The position numbers were made by a program, and so were the translations under genes. The notes below the pieces were generated by a model that saw only the letters and a list, made by a program, of their open reading frames with translations, was not told the origin of the DNA and did not search any database. Shown piece by piece: positions 19,868 through 28,690 of a stretch of DNA of 64,000 nt; positions within the stretch are counted from its first letter, which is position 1; each line of letters begins with the position of its first letter. This DNA is from Marinobacter salinus (GTDB taxonomy: Bacteria > Pseudomonadota > Gammaproteobacteria > Pseudomonadales > Oleiphilaceae): assembly GCF_001854125.1 (NCBI RefSeq), contig NZ_CP017715.1, positions 2,604,001 to 2,668,000 on the forward strand. Direction: 5' to 3'.

Positions 19868-20905
19868 ATGAAATCCATCTGCATTCTCCGCCTCTCCGCC
19901 ATCGGAGATGTTACGCACGTGATCCCCGTTGTACTCAGCCTTCAGGAGCAAGTGCCCGGCATAAAGATCACGTGGGTTATTGGTAAGATTGAAGCCAAGC
20001 TGATTGGCGACCTTCCCGGCGTGGAATTCATCATTTTCGATAAAAAGGCGGGATGGCGAGGCTATTCCGACCTGAGAAAACAAATGGCCGGGCGCGCATT
20101 CGATGCCCTGCTTCACATGCAGGTGGCGTTCCGGGCCAACCTCGCGTCTGCCTGTATTCCAGCCAAGGTCCGGGTCGGTTATGACAAGGCCCGCAGCAAG
20201 GACCTTCACAGCCTGTTTATCAATCGTCGCATTGCTCCGGCAAGGCAGCAACATGTTCGCGATTGCCTGGCCAGCTTTCTGGCGCCACTGGAGTTGAAAA
20301 CGGCTCCACCGCGCTGGACCATCCCTCTGACTGACGATGACCACGCTTTCGCCAAGGCGCACCTGGCAACCGACCGAAGGAATCTGGTTATCAGCCCCTG
20401 TGCCAGCCACCCGCTGCGAAACTGGCCAGCAGAGCGCTACGCCCGGCTTGCAGACCATGCGGTTCGTGAGCACGGCATGAAGGCCATTCTCGTCGGTAGC
20501 CCTGCGCCTTCCGAAGCAGAATATTGCGGGGCTATTGAGTCCGCCATGACGGAAAACGTCCATAACATCTGCGGCAAGGATACCCTTAAGCAACTGACCG
20601 CCCTGATGGCCCATGCCGACCTGGTGGTAGCGCCGGACACTGGCCCCGCGCACATTGCAAGCGCGGTGGGCACCGATGTTCTGGGGCTGTTCGCTGCAAG
20701 TAACCCCAACCGGTCAGGCCCGTACAACTCTCTACATTGGTGTGTGAACCGATATCCGGAAGCACTGGAGAAGTTTACCGGGAAGACAGTCGACGAGGCG
20801 CGCTGGGGTGCAAAGGCAGAGTTTGAGGGAGCGATGGAACTGATAACGGTTGACGATGCAACCGCCATGCTGGACCGCTGGACAGCTGCACAGGGTCAGA
20901 ACTGA
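19868..20905 (+). CDS. GT9 heptosyltransferase-like LPS glycosyltransferase
   Basis: A 345-residue GT9 protein. The N-terminal ICILRLSAIGDVTHVIPVVLSLQ is the heptosyltransferase signature with the catalytic Asp (GD). The C-terminal donor domain shows VISPCASHPLRNWPAERYA, ILVGSPAPSE and PDTGPAHIASAVGTDVLGLF, which binds the ADP-heptose diphosphate. Pairing with kdkA parallels Haemophilus OpsX, the heptosyltransferase I that acts on phosphorylated Kdo. The ATG at 19868 follows a TTG codon; I use the ATG. Only one GT9 gene is in the window, so any heptosyltransferase II must lie elsewhere. Confidence 0.88.
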   Translation: MKSICILRLSAIGDVTHVIPVVLSLQEQVPGIKITWVIGKIEAKLIGDLPGVEFIIFDKKAGWRGYSDLRKQMAGRAFDALLHMQVAFRANLASACIPAKVRVGYDKARSKDLHSLFINRRIAPARQQHVRDCLASFLAPLELKTAPPRWTIPLTDDDHAFAKAHLATDRRNLVISPCASHPLRNWPAERYARLADHAVREHGMKAILVGSPAPSEAEYCGAIESAMTENVHNICGKDTLKQLTALMAHADLVVAPDTGPAHIASAVGTDVLGLFAASNPNRSGPYNSLHWCVNRYPEALEKFTGKTVDEARWGAKAEFEGAMELITVDDATAMLDRWTAAQGQN

Positions 20906-20940
20906 TGTGGAGTCGGACCTGAAGGCTCGCACCACATCAG
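20902..20940. terminator. Hairpin between convergent GT9 and DUF6165 genes
   Basis: CTGATGTGG (20902-20910) pairs perfectly with CCACATCAG (20932-20940), with a smaller GAG/CTC stem inside. It overlaps the GT9 stop codon and lies between convergent genes. No T tract follows, so strength as a terminator is uncertain. Confidence 0.4.
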
Positions 20941-20952
20941 GGGGGTCGCCCG

Positions 20953-21357
20953 TTATTTCCTGGCAGTGTAGTCCTGGTAGGATTTCTCTTCCACGAACCG
21001 AGACCCGAGCGCCAGGTTGACGTCTTTCTTGATGGCGGCACGCTTGTCATTGGTTACATAAACCGCCCGCGCAAGCTCAATAAACCTTGGGCCGAAATCC
21101 TGAGCGGCTTCCTGGTCGCGGATATCGTCTTCAATGACCCAGAGCTCTTCATTGACTGCCTTCAACTGCTTGCGCAGATCGGCAATGGCACCCGGATCCT
21201 CAACGGCTTCGTTCCAGGTGGCGCTCAACTCGTCCAGCTCCAGCCGGACATTTGCGAGTTTGGCCTCATCCTTGATGCGCTCGGATTTGATTTCGAGGAT
21301 GGTGATCTTATCGAGGACTTCGCCGAACGAGACCGGCACTTTGATGACGTCTGCCAT
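20953..21357 (-). CDS. DUF6165 family protein
   Basis: About 134 residues. It begins ADVIKVPVSFGEVLDKITILEIKSERI and then becomes strongly helical and charged (LRKQLKAVNEELWVIEDDIR), ending KSYQDYTARK. This matches my recollection of DUF6165, a small family often beside LPS or glycan genes, with no proven function. The frame is open 13 codons upstream, but the ATG at 21357 follows AGGAA and gives the usual MADVIKV start. No signal peptide or membrane segment; probably cytoplasmic, possibly coiled-coil. Confidence 0.78.
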   Translation of the reverse strand: MADVIKVPVSFGEVLDKITILEIKSERIKDEAKLANVRLELDELSATWNEAVEDPGAIADLRKQLKAVNEELWVIEDDIRDQEAAQDFGPRFIELARAVYVTNDKRAAIKKDVNLALGSRFVEEKSYQDYTARK

Positions 21358-21385
21358 TTGCTGTTCCTGCAAAACAAGTGAATTT

Positions 21386-21428
21386 AAACAAAACAAAGCC
21401 GCCTGACTGTACCAAACAGACGGCGGCT
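21386..21428 (-). terminator. Intrinsic terminator downstream of ilvE
   Basis: Read on the minus strand, AGCCGCCGTCTGT pairs with ACAGTCAGGCGGCT around a small loop and is followed by TTTGTTTTGTTT. This is a good rho-independent terminator about 20 bases past the ilvE stop. Confidence 0.85.
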
Positions 21429-21447
21429 ATCCTGAACTCGCGGACAA

Positions 21448-22374
21448 TCAGCCGTTAGTCGGCGTCAACCAGCCAGCATGCTCGGGAAGCTTTCCTTTAA
21501 CGGCATCAAAGTACATGGCCTGCAACTTTTCGGTGACCGGACCACGCTTGCCTTCGCCGATAACCCGGCCATCCAGCTCGCGAATTGGCAACACTTCTGC
21601 AGCCGTGCCGGTAAAGAAGGCCTCATCGGCAATGTAGACTTCATCCCGCGTGATGCGGCGCTCTTTCACCGGAATACCCAGTTCCCGGGCAAAGTCCAGT
21701 ATGGTCTGTCGGGTAATGCCTTCCAGGCAGGATGTCAGTTCCGGGGTATGCAGCACGCCGTCACGAAGAATGAAGATATTCTCACCGGAACCTTCTGCCA
21801 CGTAACCTTCGTTATCCAGCAACAGCGCCTCTTCACAACCACTGGCAATGGCTTCATTCAGTGCCAGCATGGAGTTGATGTAGTTACCGTTCGCCTTGGC
21901 CTTGCACATCGTGATGTTGACATGGTGCCGGGTATAGGACGAGGTACGCACCTTGATTCCAACTTCCTTGGCTTCAGGCGACATGTATGAGGGCCAGCTC
22001 CAGGCTGCCACCATCACATGCACTTTCAGGTTATCGGCGCGCAGCCCCATTCCCTCAGATCCGAGGAAAACCATTGGGCGCAAATAAGCTTCATCAAGGT
22101 TGTTTTCCCGAACCGCAGCACGCTGAGCCTCGTTGATCTCATCCTTGCTGAATGGCATCTTCATATTGAGGATATGGGCGGAGCGGAACAGACGGTCGGT
22201 ATGTTCTTTCAGGCGAAAAATGGCTGGACCGTTCGCGGTGCTATAGGCCCGCACACCCTCAAAACAGCCGAGGCCATAATGCAGTGTGTGGGTCAGGACG
22301 TGGGTCTTGGCTTCGCGCCATGGAACCATTTCACCATCCATCCAGATAACGCCATCGCGATCAGCCATCGACAT
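21448..22374 (-). CDS. ilvE: Branched-chain amino acid aminotransferase
   Basis: A 308-residue class IV PLP aminotransferase making leucine, isoleucine and valine from their keto acids with glutamate as amino donor. The PLP lysine is K160 in CKAKANGNYINS. HYGLGCFEGVRAY, RLKEHTDRLFRSA, AEGSGENIFI and EVFFTGTAAEV-like text (EAFFTGTAAEVLPI) are family hallmarks. The ATG is preceded by AGGAG. It follows glnE by 76 bases, the same order as in Pseudomonas, where the LPS core genes come next. Confidence 0.96.
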   Translation of the reverse strand: MSMADRDGVIWMDGEMVPWREAKTHVLTHTLHYGLGCFEGVRAYSTANGPAIFRLKEHTDRLFRSAHILNMKMPFSKDEINEAQRAAVRENNLDEAYLRPMVFLGSEGMGLRADNLKVHVMVAAWSWPSYMSPEAKEVGIKVRTSSYTRHHVNITMCKAKANGNYINSMLALNEAIASGCEEALLLDNEGYVAEGSGENIFILRDGVLHTPELTSCLEGITRQTILDFARELGIPVKERRITRDEVYIADEAFFTGTAAEVLPIRELDGRVIGEGKRGPVTEKLQAMYFDAVKGKLPEHAGWLTPTNG

Positions 22375-22450
22375 TCTTCATTGCTCCTAAAAAAGCGGTT
22401 TTCGGGGAACAGGCATTCTAGCAGGAAATTTCCCCGGAATTGAATTTGGG

Positions 22451-25357
22451 TTAAGAGTCGATCATCACTTTTTGCCACATGCTCCGGATGTACGCCCGCT
22501 CTTGCGGGAACGCATCACCGGCAACCTGGCTGTTGAGATTCTGGAGTGCCCGATGATGAATGGTTGAACGCAAAGCGATGAACGCTTCTCTCAATGTTTC
22601 CGCATCCTCCATCGGAATCACGCCCACCTGACCCAACGCTTCCATCTGGCGGATATTGTCCGACCATTGGGTCAGCTCGGGATGCTCTGAGCACCAGGCG
22701 AGCATCAGGTACTGCACCAGAAACTCGATATCAACAATACCACCAGCATCATGCTTGATGTGGAACACCTCGTCCTGCCGTGACTCGGGCGTCCCCAGAC
22801 TCGCGCGCATCTTTTCCCGCATGTCCACAACGTCCTGCCTCAGGCTCTCGCGGTCCCGCACCCGGCAAAGTGTATCGCGCCGAATCGACTCAAATGCTTC
22901 CAGAGTTTCCCGGCAACCGGCAACCCCCCGCGCCCGGGCAAGTGCCTGATGCTCCCAGGTCCAGGCATCGTTATGTTGATACTTCTCGAAAGCTTGAAGC
23001 GTGGTAACCAGCAACCCGGAGTTGCCCGATGGCCGCAAGCGCATATCCACCTCATAAAGCTGACCGGACGGCGTCTGCGTGTTGAGTATATGAACGATTC
23101 GCTGCCCCAGGCGGGTGTAGAACACGGCGTTGTCGATCGGTTTATCGCCATCGGTCGACAGCTCTGGATCCGCTTTATGGACAAACACCAGGTCCAGGTC
23201 AGACGTGTAACCCAGCTCGATGCCTCCAAGTTTGCCGTAACCAATGATCGCAAAATCCGTTTCACAGGCCGAGCCGTCCGCGCGTTTCGGATAACCGTGT
23301 CGGCTGACGAGATTCGAGAAAGCCACATCAACCACATGGTCGAGCACCACCTCTGCGATCCAGGTCAGGTAATCGCTGACCTTCATCAACGGCAGAGTTC
23401 CCTTGAGCTCGGAAGCCGCTACCCGAAGAATGTGGGCTTTTTTGAAATGGCGCAGTGATTCCATCTGCTCTTCCAGATCCTCGAAGGGAATCCTGAGCAT
23501 CTGCTGGCGCAAGTCGTCCTGCAGCTCAGCCTTTGCCGGCGGGTGGTACAGGCTTTCCGCGTTAAGCAATTCATCCAGCAACAACGGAGTTTCCGCCAGC
23601 TGCCGGGCAATCCAGGGGCTCTCACTGCACAGCCTGACCAATTGGGTGCAGGCGCCCGGGTTTTCCAGGAGCAGAACCATATAGGCCGTCCGCCGGAGAA
23701 TCGCCTCAACAAGTTGCAGCACCCGGGACAAGGTTTCAGACGGGTTGTCTACCTGCGCCAATGCCTCCAGCAGCATCGGCATAAACTGGTTCAGCCGTTT
23801 ACGCCCCTGAGTCTGCATGGTCTGAACCGTGCGATTTTCCCGAAGGTCCGTCAACGCCCGATAGCTGGCAGCAGCATCCTCATAACCATTCCCGGCCAGC
23901 CACTTAACGGACGCTGCCTCATCAACTTCCGCCAGCCAGAGCTCATACCAGGCCTCGTCCAGCGCCGGGACACCCGCCTCTTCGCTCTCCTCGGTGGCGA
24001 TGATGTTGGCGAAATGAGTCGCAACCCTCTGCCGGTGCCCGTCCAAAACTTTCTCGCAGGCCGGCCACCCATCAAACCCCATGATCAGCGCAACCCTGGC
24101 ACGATTCAGATCATTGTCCGGCAGCAGCTGCGTCTGCTTGTCTTCCAGTCCCTGCAAAGCGTGTTCAAGATTGCGGAGAAACACGTACGCTTCTCGCAAC
24201 TCGCCAACGACCTGTGAAGGCAGCAACTCAAGCGCTTCCAATTCTTCGAGAATCAGCAACAGCTCCCGCTGTTGAAGTTCGCGGTCTCGGCCACCCCGGA
24301 TCAGCTGAAAAGCCTGGACCACAAATTCAATTTCCCGGATGCCACCGCTACCGAGCTTTATGTTGTCCTCCAGCCCCTTTCGCCGCACCTCCCGGCTGAT
24401 CATCGCCTTCATGCTCCGTAATGATTCGAAGGCGCTGAAGTCAATGTATTTGCGATAGACAAAGGGGCGAAGACTTTCCATCAACACGCGCCCTGCCTCC
24501 TGATCACCAGCAACCACCCGGGCCTTCACCATCGCGTACCGTTCCCAGTCCCGGCCCTGGTCCTGGTAGTAGGTTTCAAGCGCTGAAAAACTCAGCGCGA
24601 GTGCACCGCTCTGGCCGTATGGACGTAATCGCATATCCACGCGGAAGACAAATCCATCGGCCGTTATCTGATCCAGCGCCTGAATCAGCCGCTGCCCCAG
24701 CCTGATAAAAAATGTCTGATTATCCAGCGCTCGACGGCCTCCCCGGGTTTCCCCCTGTCCTGGAAAGGCGAAAATCAGATCGATATCCGACGAAACGTTC
24801 AGCTCACGCCCGCCAAGCTTGCCCATACCCAGCACAACCATTCGCTGAGGCACGTCCTCACCCGTCACAGGATCGGAACCCCACGGAGTGCCGGACTGCT
24901 CACAGGAGTCATCGTATAGCCACTCCAACGCACCCTCGATACAGGTATCCGCAAACGAGCTGGTAGCCGCCATGGTTTCGGCCAGATCCGCCCAGCGCAA
25001 CACATCGCGCCAGATAATCCGGAATTGCGACTCACGTCGGAACTGGCGCAGGGCCGAATGCAACGAGGGCTCACCGTCAACCGTTGCCAGATACTCCCGC
25101 CAACGCTGCCTCAGATACTCGGGGGTAGTAGGTTCGGTCAACGGGCGGGAATCCAGCATGGCGCGCATCTGATCACAGTGACGCTCCACGGACTGCCTGA
25201 GAAAGAGGCTGCGGGCCATGGCCCCGGCGATCACCTCGGTGGTCATGCCTGCCTGGGCCGTCAGCCAGCCGGGCACGCCGTCCGGAAACACGGAACCCCA
25301 GCAGGCGGAAACGTCATCGTCTAATGGCGCTGGAAGCGAGCTCCACGGCTCGGACAT
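22451..25357 (-). CDS. glnE: Glutamine synthetase adenylyltransferase/deadenylase
   Basis: A 968-residue bifunctional enzyme that adds AMP to, and removes it from, a glutamine synthetase tyrosine in response to PII and glutamine. Two nucleotidyltransferase domains are visible: the N-terminal removal domain with GMGKLGGRELNVSSDIDLIF at residues 177-196, and the C-terminal adenylylation domain with GYGKLGGIELGYTSDLDLVF near residue 704. Length matches full GlnE. The substrate GlnA, with its target Tyr, lies about 9 kb away at 34120. Upstream K+ channel gene is divergent. Confidence 0.97.
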   Translation of the reverse strand: MSEPWSSLPAPLDDDVSACWGSVFPDGVPGWLTAQAGMTTEVIAGAMARSLFLRQSVERHCDQMRAMLDSRPLTEPTTPEYLRQRWREYLATVDGEPSLHSALRQFRRESQFRIIWRDVLRWADLAETMAATSSFADTCIEGALEWLYDDSCEQSGTPWGSDPVTGEDVPQRMVVLGMGKLGGRELNVSSDIDLIFAFPGQGETRGGRRALDNQTFFIRLGQRLIQALDQITADGFVFRVDMRLRPYGQSGALALSFSALETYYQDQGRDWERYAMVKARVVAGDQEAGRVLMESLRPFVYRKYIDFSAFESLRSMKAMISREVRRKGLEDNIKLGSGGIREIEFVVQAFQLIRGGRDRELQQRELLLILEELEALELLPSQVVGELREAYVFLRNLEHALQGLEDKQTQLLPDNDLNRARVALIMGFDGWPACEKVLDGHRQRVATHFANIIATEESEEAGVPALDEAWYELWLAEVDEAASVKWLAGNGYEDAAASYRALTDLRENRTVQTMQTQGRKRLNQFMPMLLEALAQVDNPSETLSRVLQLVEAILRRTAYMVLLLENPGACTQLVRLCSESPWIARQLAETPLLLDELLNAESLYHPPAKAELQDDLRQQMLRIPFEDLEEQMESLRHFKKAHILRVAASELKGTLPLMKVSDYLTWIAEVVLDHVVDVAFSNLVSRHGYPKRADGSACETDFAIIGYGKLGGIELGYTSDLDLVFVHKADPELSTDGDKPIDNAVFYTRLGQRIVHILNTQTPSGQLYEVDMRLRPSGNSGLLVTTLQAFEKYQHNDAWTWEHQALARARGVAGCRETLEAFESIRRDTLCRVRDRESLRQDVVDMREKMRASLGTPESRQDEVFHIKHDAGGIVDIEFLVQYLMLAWCSEHPELTQWSDNIRQMEALGQVGVIPMEDAETLREAFIALRSTIHHRALQNLNSQVAGDAFPQERAYIRSMWQKVMIDS

Positions 25358-25437
25358 AATGCAAACCCCTGTCTGTCTGTTATATTTCCGGTACTGTATA
25401 ACGAACTCTCACGCGACTGAACAGGCCTGATACACGG

Positions 25438-26595
25438 ATGCAGAGAAACCGCCGCCCGCTGAACCCGGAGCACGAACAGACCCATCTCCCGATGGGTGGG
25501 CTTATCCGGCATCGCATGAAACGCCTGTTCCTGATTCTAGCCGGTTTACTGTGTCTTCAAATCCTGGTGATCTGGAGTGTCGAAGACCTGAGTTTTTTCG
25601 AATCAGTCTGGATTACCATGACGACAGTATCCACCGTGGGCTACGGGGACTTCTCCCCTAAAACCTACATTGGGCGGATCAGCACCATCATGATCATGTT
25701 CGTCGGCGCGATAACGCTGCTGACATTGATCGTCAGTGATTTTATAGAGTACCGGTTCTATCGCCGGGAACGTATTCTCAGCGGAAGATGGATCTACAAA
25801 ATGAACGACCACATCGTGATCATCAACACACCCCGCAACGGCGGCGAGCAGTACTTCATGCGATTTGCATCCCAGGTGCGCTCGGTTCCCGGTTACGAAA
25901 CCATTCCCATAATGCTGCTGACGCGTGAGTTCCCCAATGGCCTGCCAACCGAACTGTCCGACGTGGGTGTTGTGCACTATCACGGTGCGGGCTTCGATCC
26001 CCAAGCGCTGAAAGCGGTTCACGCCGGCAGTGCGCGGCACATTGTCGTGCTTGCGGCAGACGAGTCCGACCCATACTCCGACAGTCTGACTTTCGATATC
26101 GCCCATCGTCTCAGCGAACTTAATCTCGCCAATCACACCACCGTCGAATGTGTCAGCGACCAAAACCGATCAAGGTTCAAGGCACTGGGTATACGAACGA
26201 TTATCCGGCCCGTGCGAACGTATCCGGAAATCATGGTGCGCTCCGTTGTTGCACCTGGCTCTGAAAAGGTACTGGAGGATATGTTCAACTATGAGCATGA
26301 CCATCCTCACCGTTACGACCTGAAGCTCGACGACCTGAACTGGGCGGATATCGTCAGCGCACTTGTCCGTCACGATATCGGCACAGCACTGGCGTACATT
26401 GACAAGGATGATGAAGTCATCTGCCACCCGCCAACCACGGAAGAAATAGAGGGTAAAGGATTGATCGTTCTGGTTAAGTCCTCAGGAACACCGGGGGTGG
26501 AAGTGGTTCAGGAGGCCCTGGATCGTTACCGGGCTTTCATTGCCAGCTGGCACGAAAAAAACGCACCGAAAGCGGATAACACAAAAGCCTCCTGA
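25438..26595 (+). CDS. Two-helix potassium channel with RCK (TrkA-N) domain
   Basis: A 385-residue inner membrane channel. The first helix is LFLILAGLLCLQILVIWSV, then the pore loop with selectivity filter TTVSTVGYGDF, then the second helix ISTIMIMFVGAITLLTLIV. A cytoplasmic NAD-binding-like RCK domain follows (DHIVIINTPRNGGEQYFM, ARHIVVLAADESDPYSDSLT, TIIRPVRTYPEIMVRSVV), and a C-terminal part resembling TrkA-C. This is the MthK/Kch-like layout. Ligand and gating are unknown. It is divergent from glnE with an 80-base intergenic gap. Confidence 0.93.
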   Translation: MQRNRRPLNPEHEQTHLPMGGLIRHRMKRLFLILAGLLCLQILVIWSVEDLSFFESVWITMTTVSTVGYGDFSPKTYIGRISTIMIMFVGAITLLTLIVSDFIEYRFYRRERILSGRWIYKMNDHIVIINTPRNGGEQYFMRFASQVRSVPGYETIPIMLLTREFPNGLPTELSDVGVVHYHGAGFDPQALKAVHAGSARHIVVLAADESDPYSDSLTFDIAHRLSELNLANHTTVECVSDQNRSRFKALGIRTIIRPVRTYPEIMVRSVVAPGSEKVLEDMFNYEHDHPHRYDLKLDDLNWADIVSALVRHDIGTALAYIDKDDEVICHPPTTEEIEGKGLIVLVKSSGTPGVEVVQEALDRYRAFIASWHEKNAPKADNTKAS

Positions 26596-26601
26596 CCTCA
26601 C

Positions 26602-27462
26602 TCAGGAGGTCGCAAGCAGGATCTGCAACTTCCCCAGAGCCTGCTGTTCCATTAGTGTCGCAACAGAAACGCCCGCTCCCAGACTGGCAATAATGTCAGA
26701 ATAAAGGTCTCCGAAGCCCCCCTGCTCCGCCAGGCGTGCCACGTCAGACAAGTCCAGGTCACTGACAGCATAGGGCTGACCGGTCAGCCAGGAAACACTG
26801 AGGCCATACAGGAAATCCGTTGCTGAAACAGGGCCGGGACTGCCAGGATGCCGGGCGTCCGGTGTGTAGAGTCCCGCAAGGTAGTAACCCTGTTCAGCCT
26901 TGCTGACAAGGTTCAGAAAAACCGGAACTTGCCCGGCCAACCGTCCGGCCCAGGTTATAAGCGCCGAGGGGTCCCCGGACTTTAGCTCGAACTCTACCTC
27001 GGAGAGTGGCCGACTCGAATCACCGCTAACAATTGCGCCTTGATCAAGGGCCACCTCGATTTCGGTATCACCTTGCCGCAACATGATAATCTGTCGGGTG
27101 AAATTTGTTTCAAATACCGGCTGCAGACGCGCCAGATTAATACCATCACCCAGAGGGGTGTCGGCCAGTAACCCGAGGTTGAGGTCAGTTCCGGGCACAG
27201 GCCACTCCCATTCCTCACGCCGGTGCGCTCCGCCAACAAATTCGCCTTGCGTCTTGAGCGTCTGAACACACCGATCACCCGCCTGACGCACTCTTAGAGC
27301 CGCCCGCTGGCTATTCAGCTCAGACTCCGGGGTATCGTAATAACGATTCAGCAATGACTTTTGGGGCCCTCTCACAGCCTCGGACTGCGCCTCCAGCCAC
27401 TCATGCGCCCTCACAAGCCCTTCTCGGGTCAAAGTCAGTTTGATTTCCAGCTCTTCAGCCAC
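26602..27462 (-). CDS. CYTH domain protein, likely inorganic triphosphatase
   Basis: A triphosphate tunnel metalloenzyme of about 286 residues. The ExExK signature is ELEIK near the N-terminus (E4, E6, K8), followed by RYYDTPESELNSQRAALRVR, QTLKTQG, RREEWEWP and EVEFELKSG, which supply the tunnel's basic and acidic residues. Family members of this length (YgiF-like) hydrolyse inorganic triphosphate; a C-terminal extension here lacks an obvious CHAD domain. The frame is open to 27525, but a GTG at 27462 behind GGGAG is the best start. Only six bases from the convergent channel gene. Confidence 0.88.
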   Translation of the reverse strand: MAEELEIKLTLTREGLVRAHEWLEAQSEAVRGPQKSLLNRYYDTPESELNSQRAALRVRQAGDRCVQTLKTQGEFVGGAHRREEWEWPVPGTDLNLGLLADTPLGDGINLARLQPVFETNFTRQIIMLRQGDTEIEVALDQGAIVSGDSSRPLSEVEFELKSGDPSALITWAGRLAGQVPVFLNLVSKAEQGYYLAGLYTPDARHPGSPGPVSATDFLYGLSVSWLTGQPYAVSDLDLSDVARLAEQGGFGDLYSDIIASLGAGVSVATLMEQQALGKLQILLATS

Positions 27463-27498
27463 AGCGCACTCCCGTTGATTCTGGATTTCCAGCATACA

Positions 27499-27530
27499 TA
27501 AAAAAACCGGCGACCCGAAGGTCACCGGCT
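27499..27530 (-). terminator. Intrinsic terminator of the downstream porin
   Basis: On the minus strand, CCGGTGACC-TTCG-GGTCGCCGG is followed by seven Ts. The UUCG-type tetraloop is closed by a nine-base stem with one G-T pair. Lies about 30 bases past the porin stop and overlaps the 5' leader of the CYTH gene. Confidence 0.92.
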
Positions 27531-27559
27531 TTGGACGATTTTATTCTGCGGTTAACGGC

Positions 27560-28546
27560 TCAGAAGTAATAAACAGCACCGACGGCGGCGATGGACTGCT
27601 TGTCTCCTGAAGCACCCTCCAGAGTGTACTCACTGGCATCATCTGAACCCGAAAGATAGCCCTCAAGGTACACATACATGTTGTCAGACAAGTTGTGCAG
27701 AGCCTGCAGAATGACGGTGTCGTTCTGATCGCCTGCAGCCGTGTCTTCTTCACGGAGCTGATAGGACAGCGCGAACTGGCTGGCACCCAGAGTGTACACG
27801 CCCATCAGGCCCATGGTGTCGGCGACGTCCTTGCGAGTCTCGTAGGAGGCAGTCAGACGCAGATTATCCAGGTTATAGCTGCCACGCAGGCCGTAGGAGT
27901 TTTCGTTGTTAACCCCACCAGGCGAATCGTTGGAATCAACGGCAAACGCCAGTTCGATGGCACCCGTTTCATACAGGGCGGCAACTTGAAAGGGGAAGGA
28001 ATTACGGCCTATTTTATCGCTGGAAGGAGAGCTATCTCCATCACCGTTGATCTGAACAGCAACGCCCACAGACAAACCACCGAAAGACGGAGATGCATAT
28101 TGAATCAGATCGCCTTCCCCGGTCTCATAATCAAAACCGATGTCCGAACCCACTTCATGGAACTGGGCAACCTCATCAACAGCGCGCTCGTATGTGGAGT
28201 CATCGGAACCAACCCAGATTTGACCAAAGCTGTCGCCCTTGATACCAATGTATGCCTCATCCAGGGCGTCAATGCCGCTGCTGTTGGCTTTGTCATCGGC
28301 ATTGATGCCCTCGAGCTCCAGCTTGAAGAACCCTGTAACACCCGATGCGATGCTGTGCTCATGATGAACGCCCAGAGTGGAACCGTTGTCCGCGTGTTCA
28401 ACCGCCGAACCGGCACCATCTACGTTGGCGTGCTTCACAACGTACTGGATGTTGCCATAAACGGTCGGCATGTTGCCTTCGGCAGCCAGCGCCGTACTTG
28501 AACATGCAGCTACAGCGATCGCAGATGCAATAAGCGTCTTTTTCAT
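27560..28546 (-). CDS. Gram-negative porin (second of a tandem pair)
   Basis: A 328-residue outer membrane beta-barrel porin. Signal peptide MKKTLIASAIAVAACSSTALAA, mature start with MPTVYGNIQYVVKHANVDG, and a terminal Phe (VYYF) as the usual assembly signal. GVTGFFKLELEGINADD, YIGIKGDSFGQIWVGSDD and NSYGLRGSYNLDNL are trimeric general-porin text. It is a close paralog of the 28691-29650 protein with matching signal, N-terminal and C-terminal blocks and the same terminator design. Which solutes pass is unknown. Confidence 0.92.
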   Translation of the reverse strand: MKKTLIASAIAVAACSSTALAAEGNMPTVYGNIQYVVKHANVDGAGSAVEHADNGSTLGVHHEHSIASGVTGFFKLELEGINADDKANSSGIDALDEAYIGIKGDSFGQIWVGSDDSTYERAVDEVAQFHEVGSDIGFDYETGEGDLIQYASPSFGGLSVGVAVQINGDGDSSPSSDKIGRNSFPFQVAALYETGAIELAFAVDSNDSPGGVNNENSYGLRGSYNLDNLRLTASYETRKDVADTMGLMGVYTLGASQFALSYQLREEDTAAGDQNDTVILQALHNLSDNMYVYLEGYLSGSDDASEYTLEGASGDKQSIAAVGAVYYF

Positions 28547-28625
28547 ATTGTATTTTCCTTTTCCTAACGCAGGTTTTGGTGATGGGGTCTGCCGCCACCC
28601 TTAATAGACTACCGAACGTGTAAAT

Positions 28626-28659
28626 GCAAAAAAACCGGCAACCCGAAGGTCACCGGCTT
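28626..28659 (-). terminator. Intrinsic terminator of the upstream porin
   Basis: On the minus strand, GCCGGTGACC-TTCG-GGTTGCCGGT is followed by a T tract. Nearly identical to the terminator at 27499-27530, differing mainly in one stem base. Confidence 0.92.
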
Positions 28660-28690
28660 TCTGTCACTACCTGATTAGCCTGTTGGCTGA

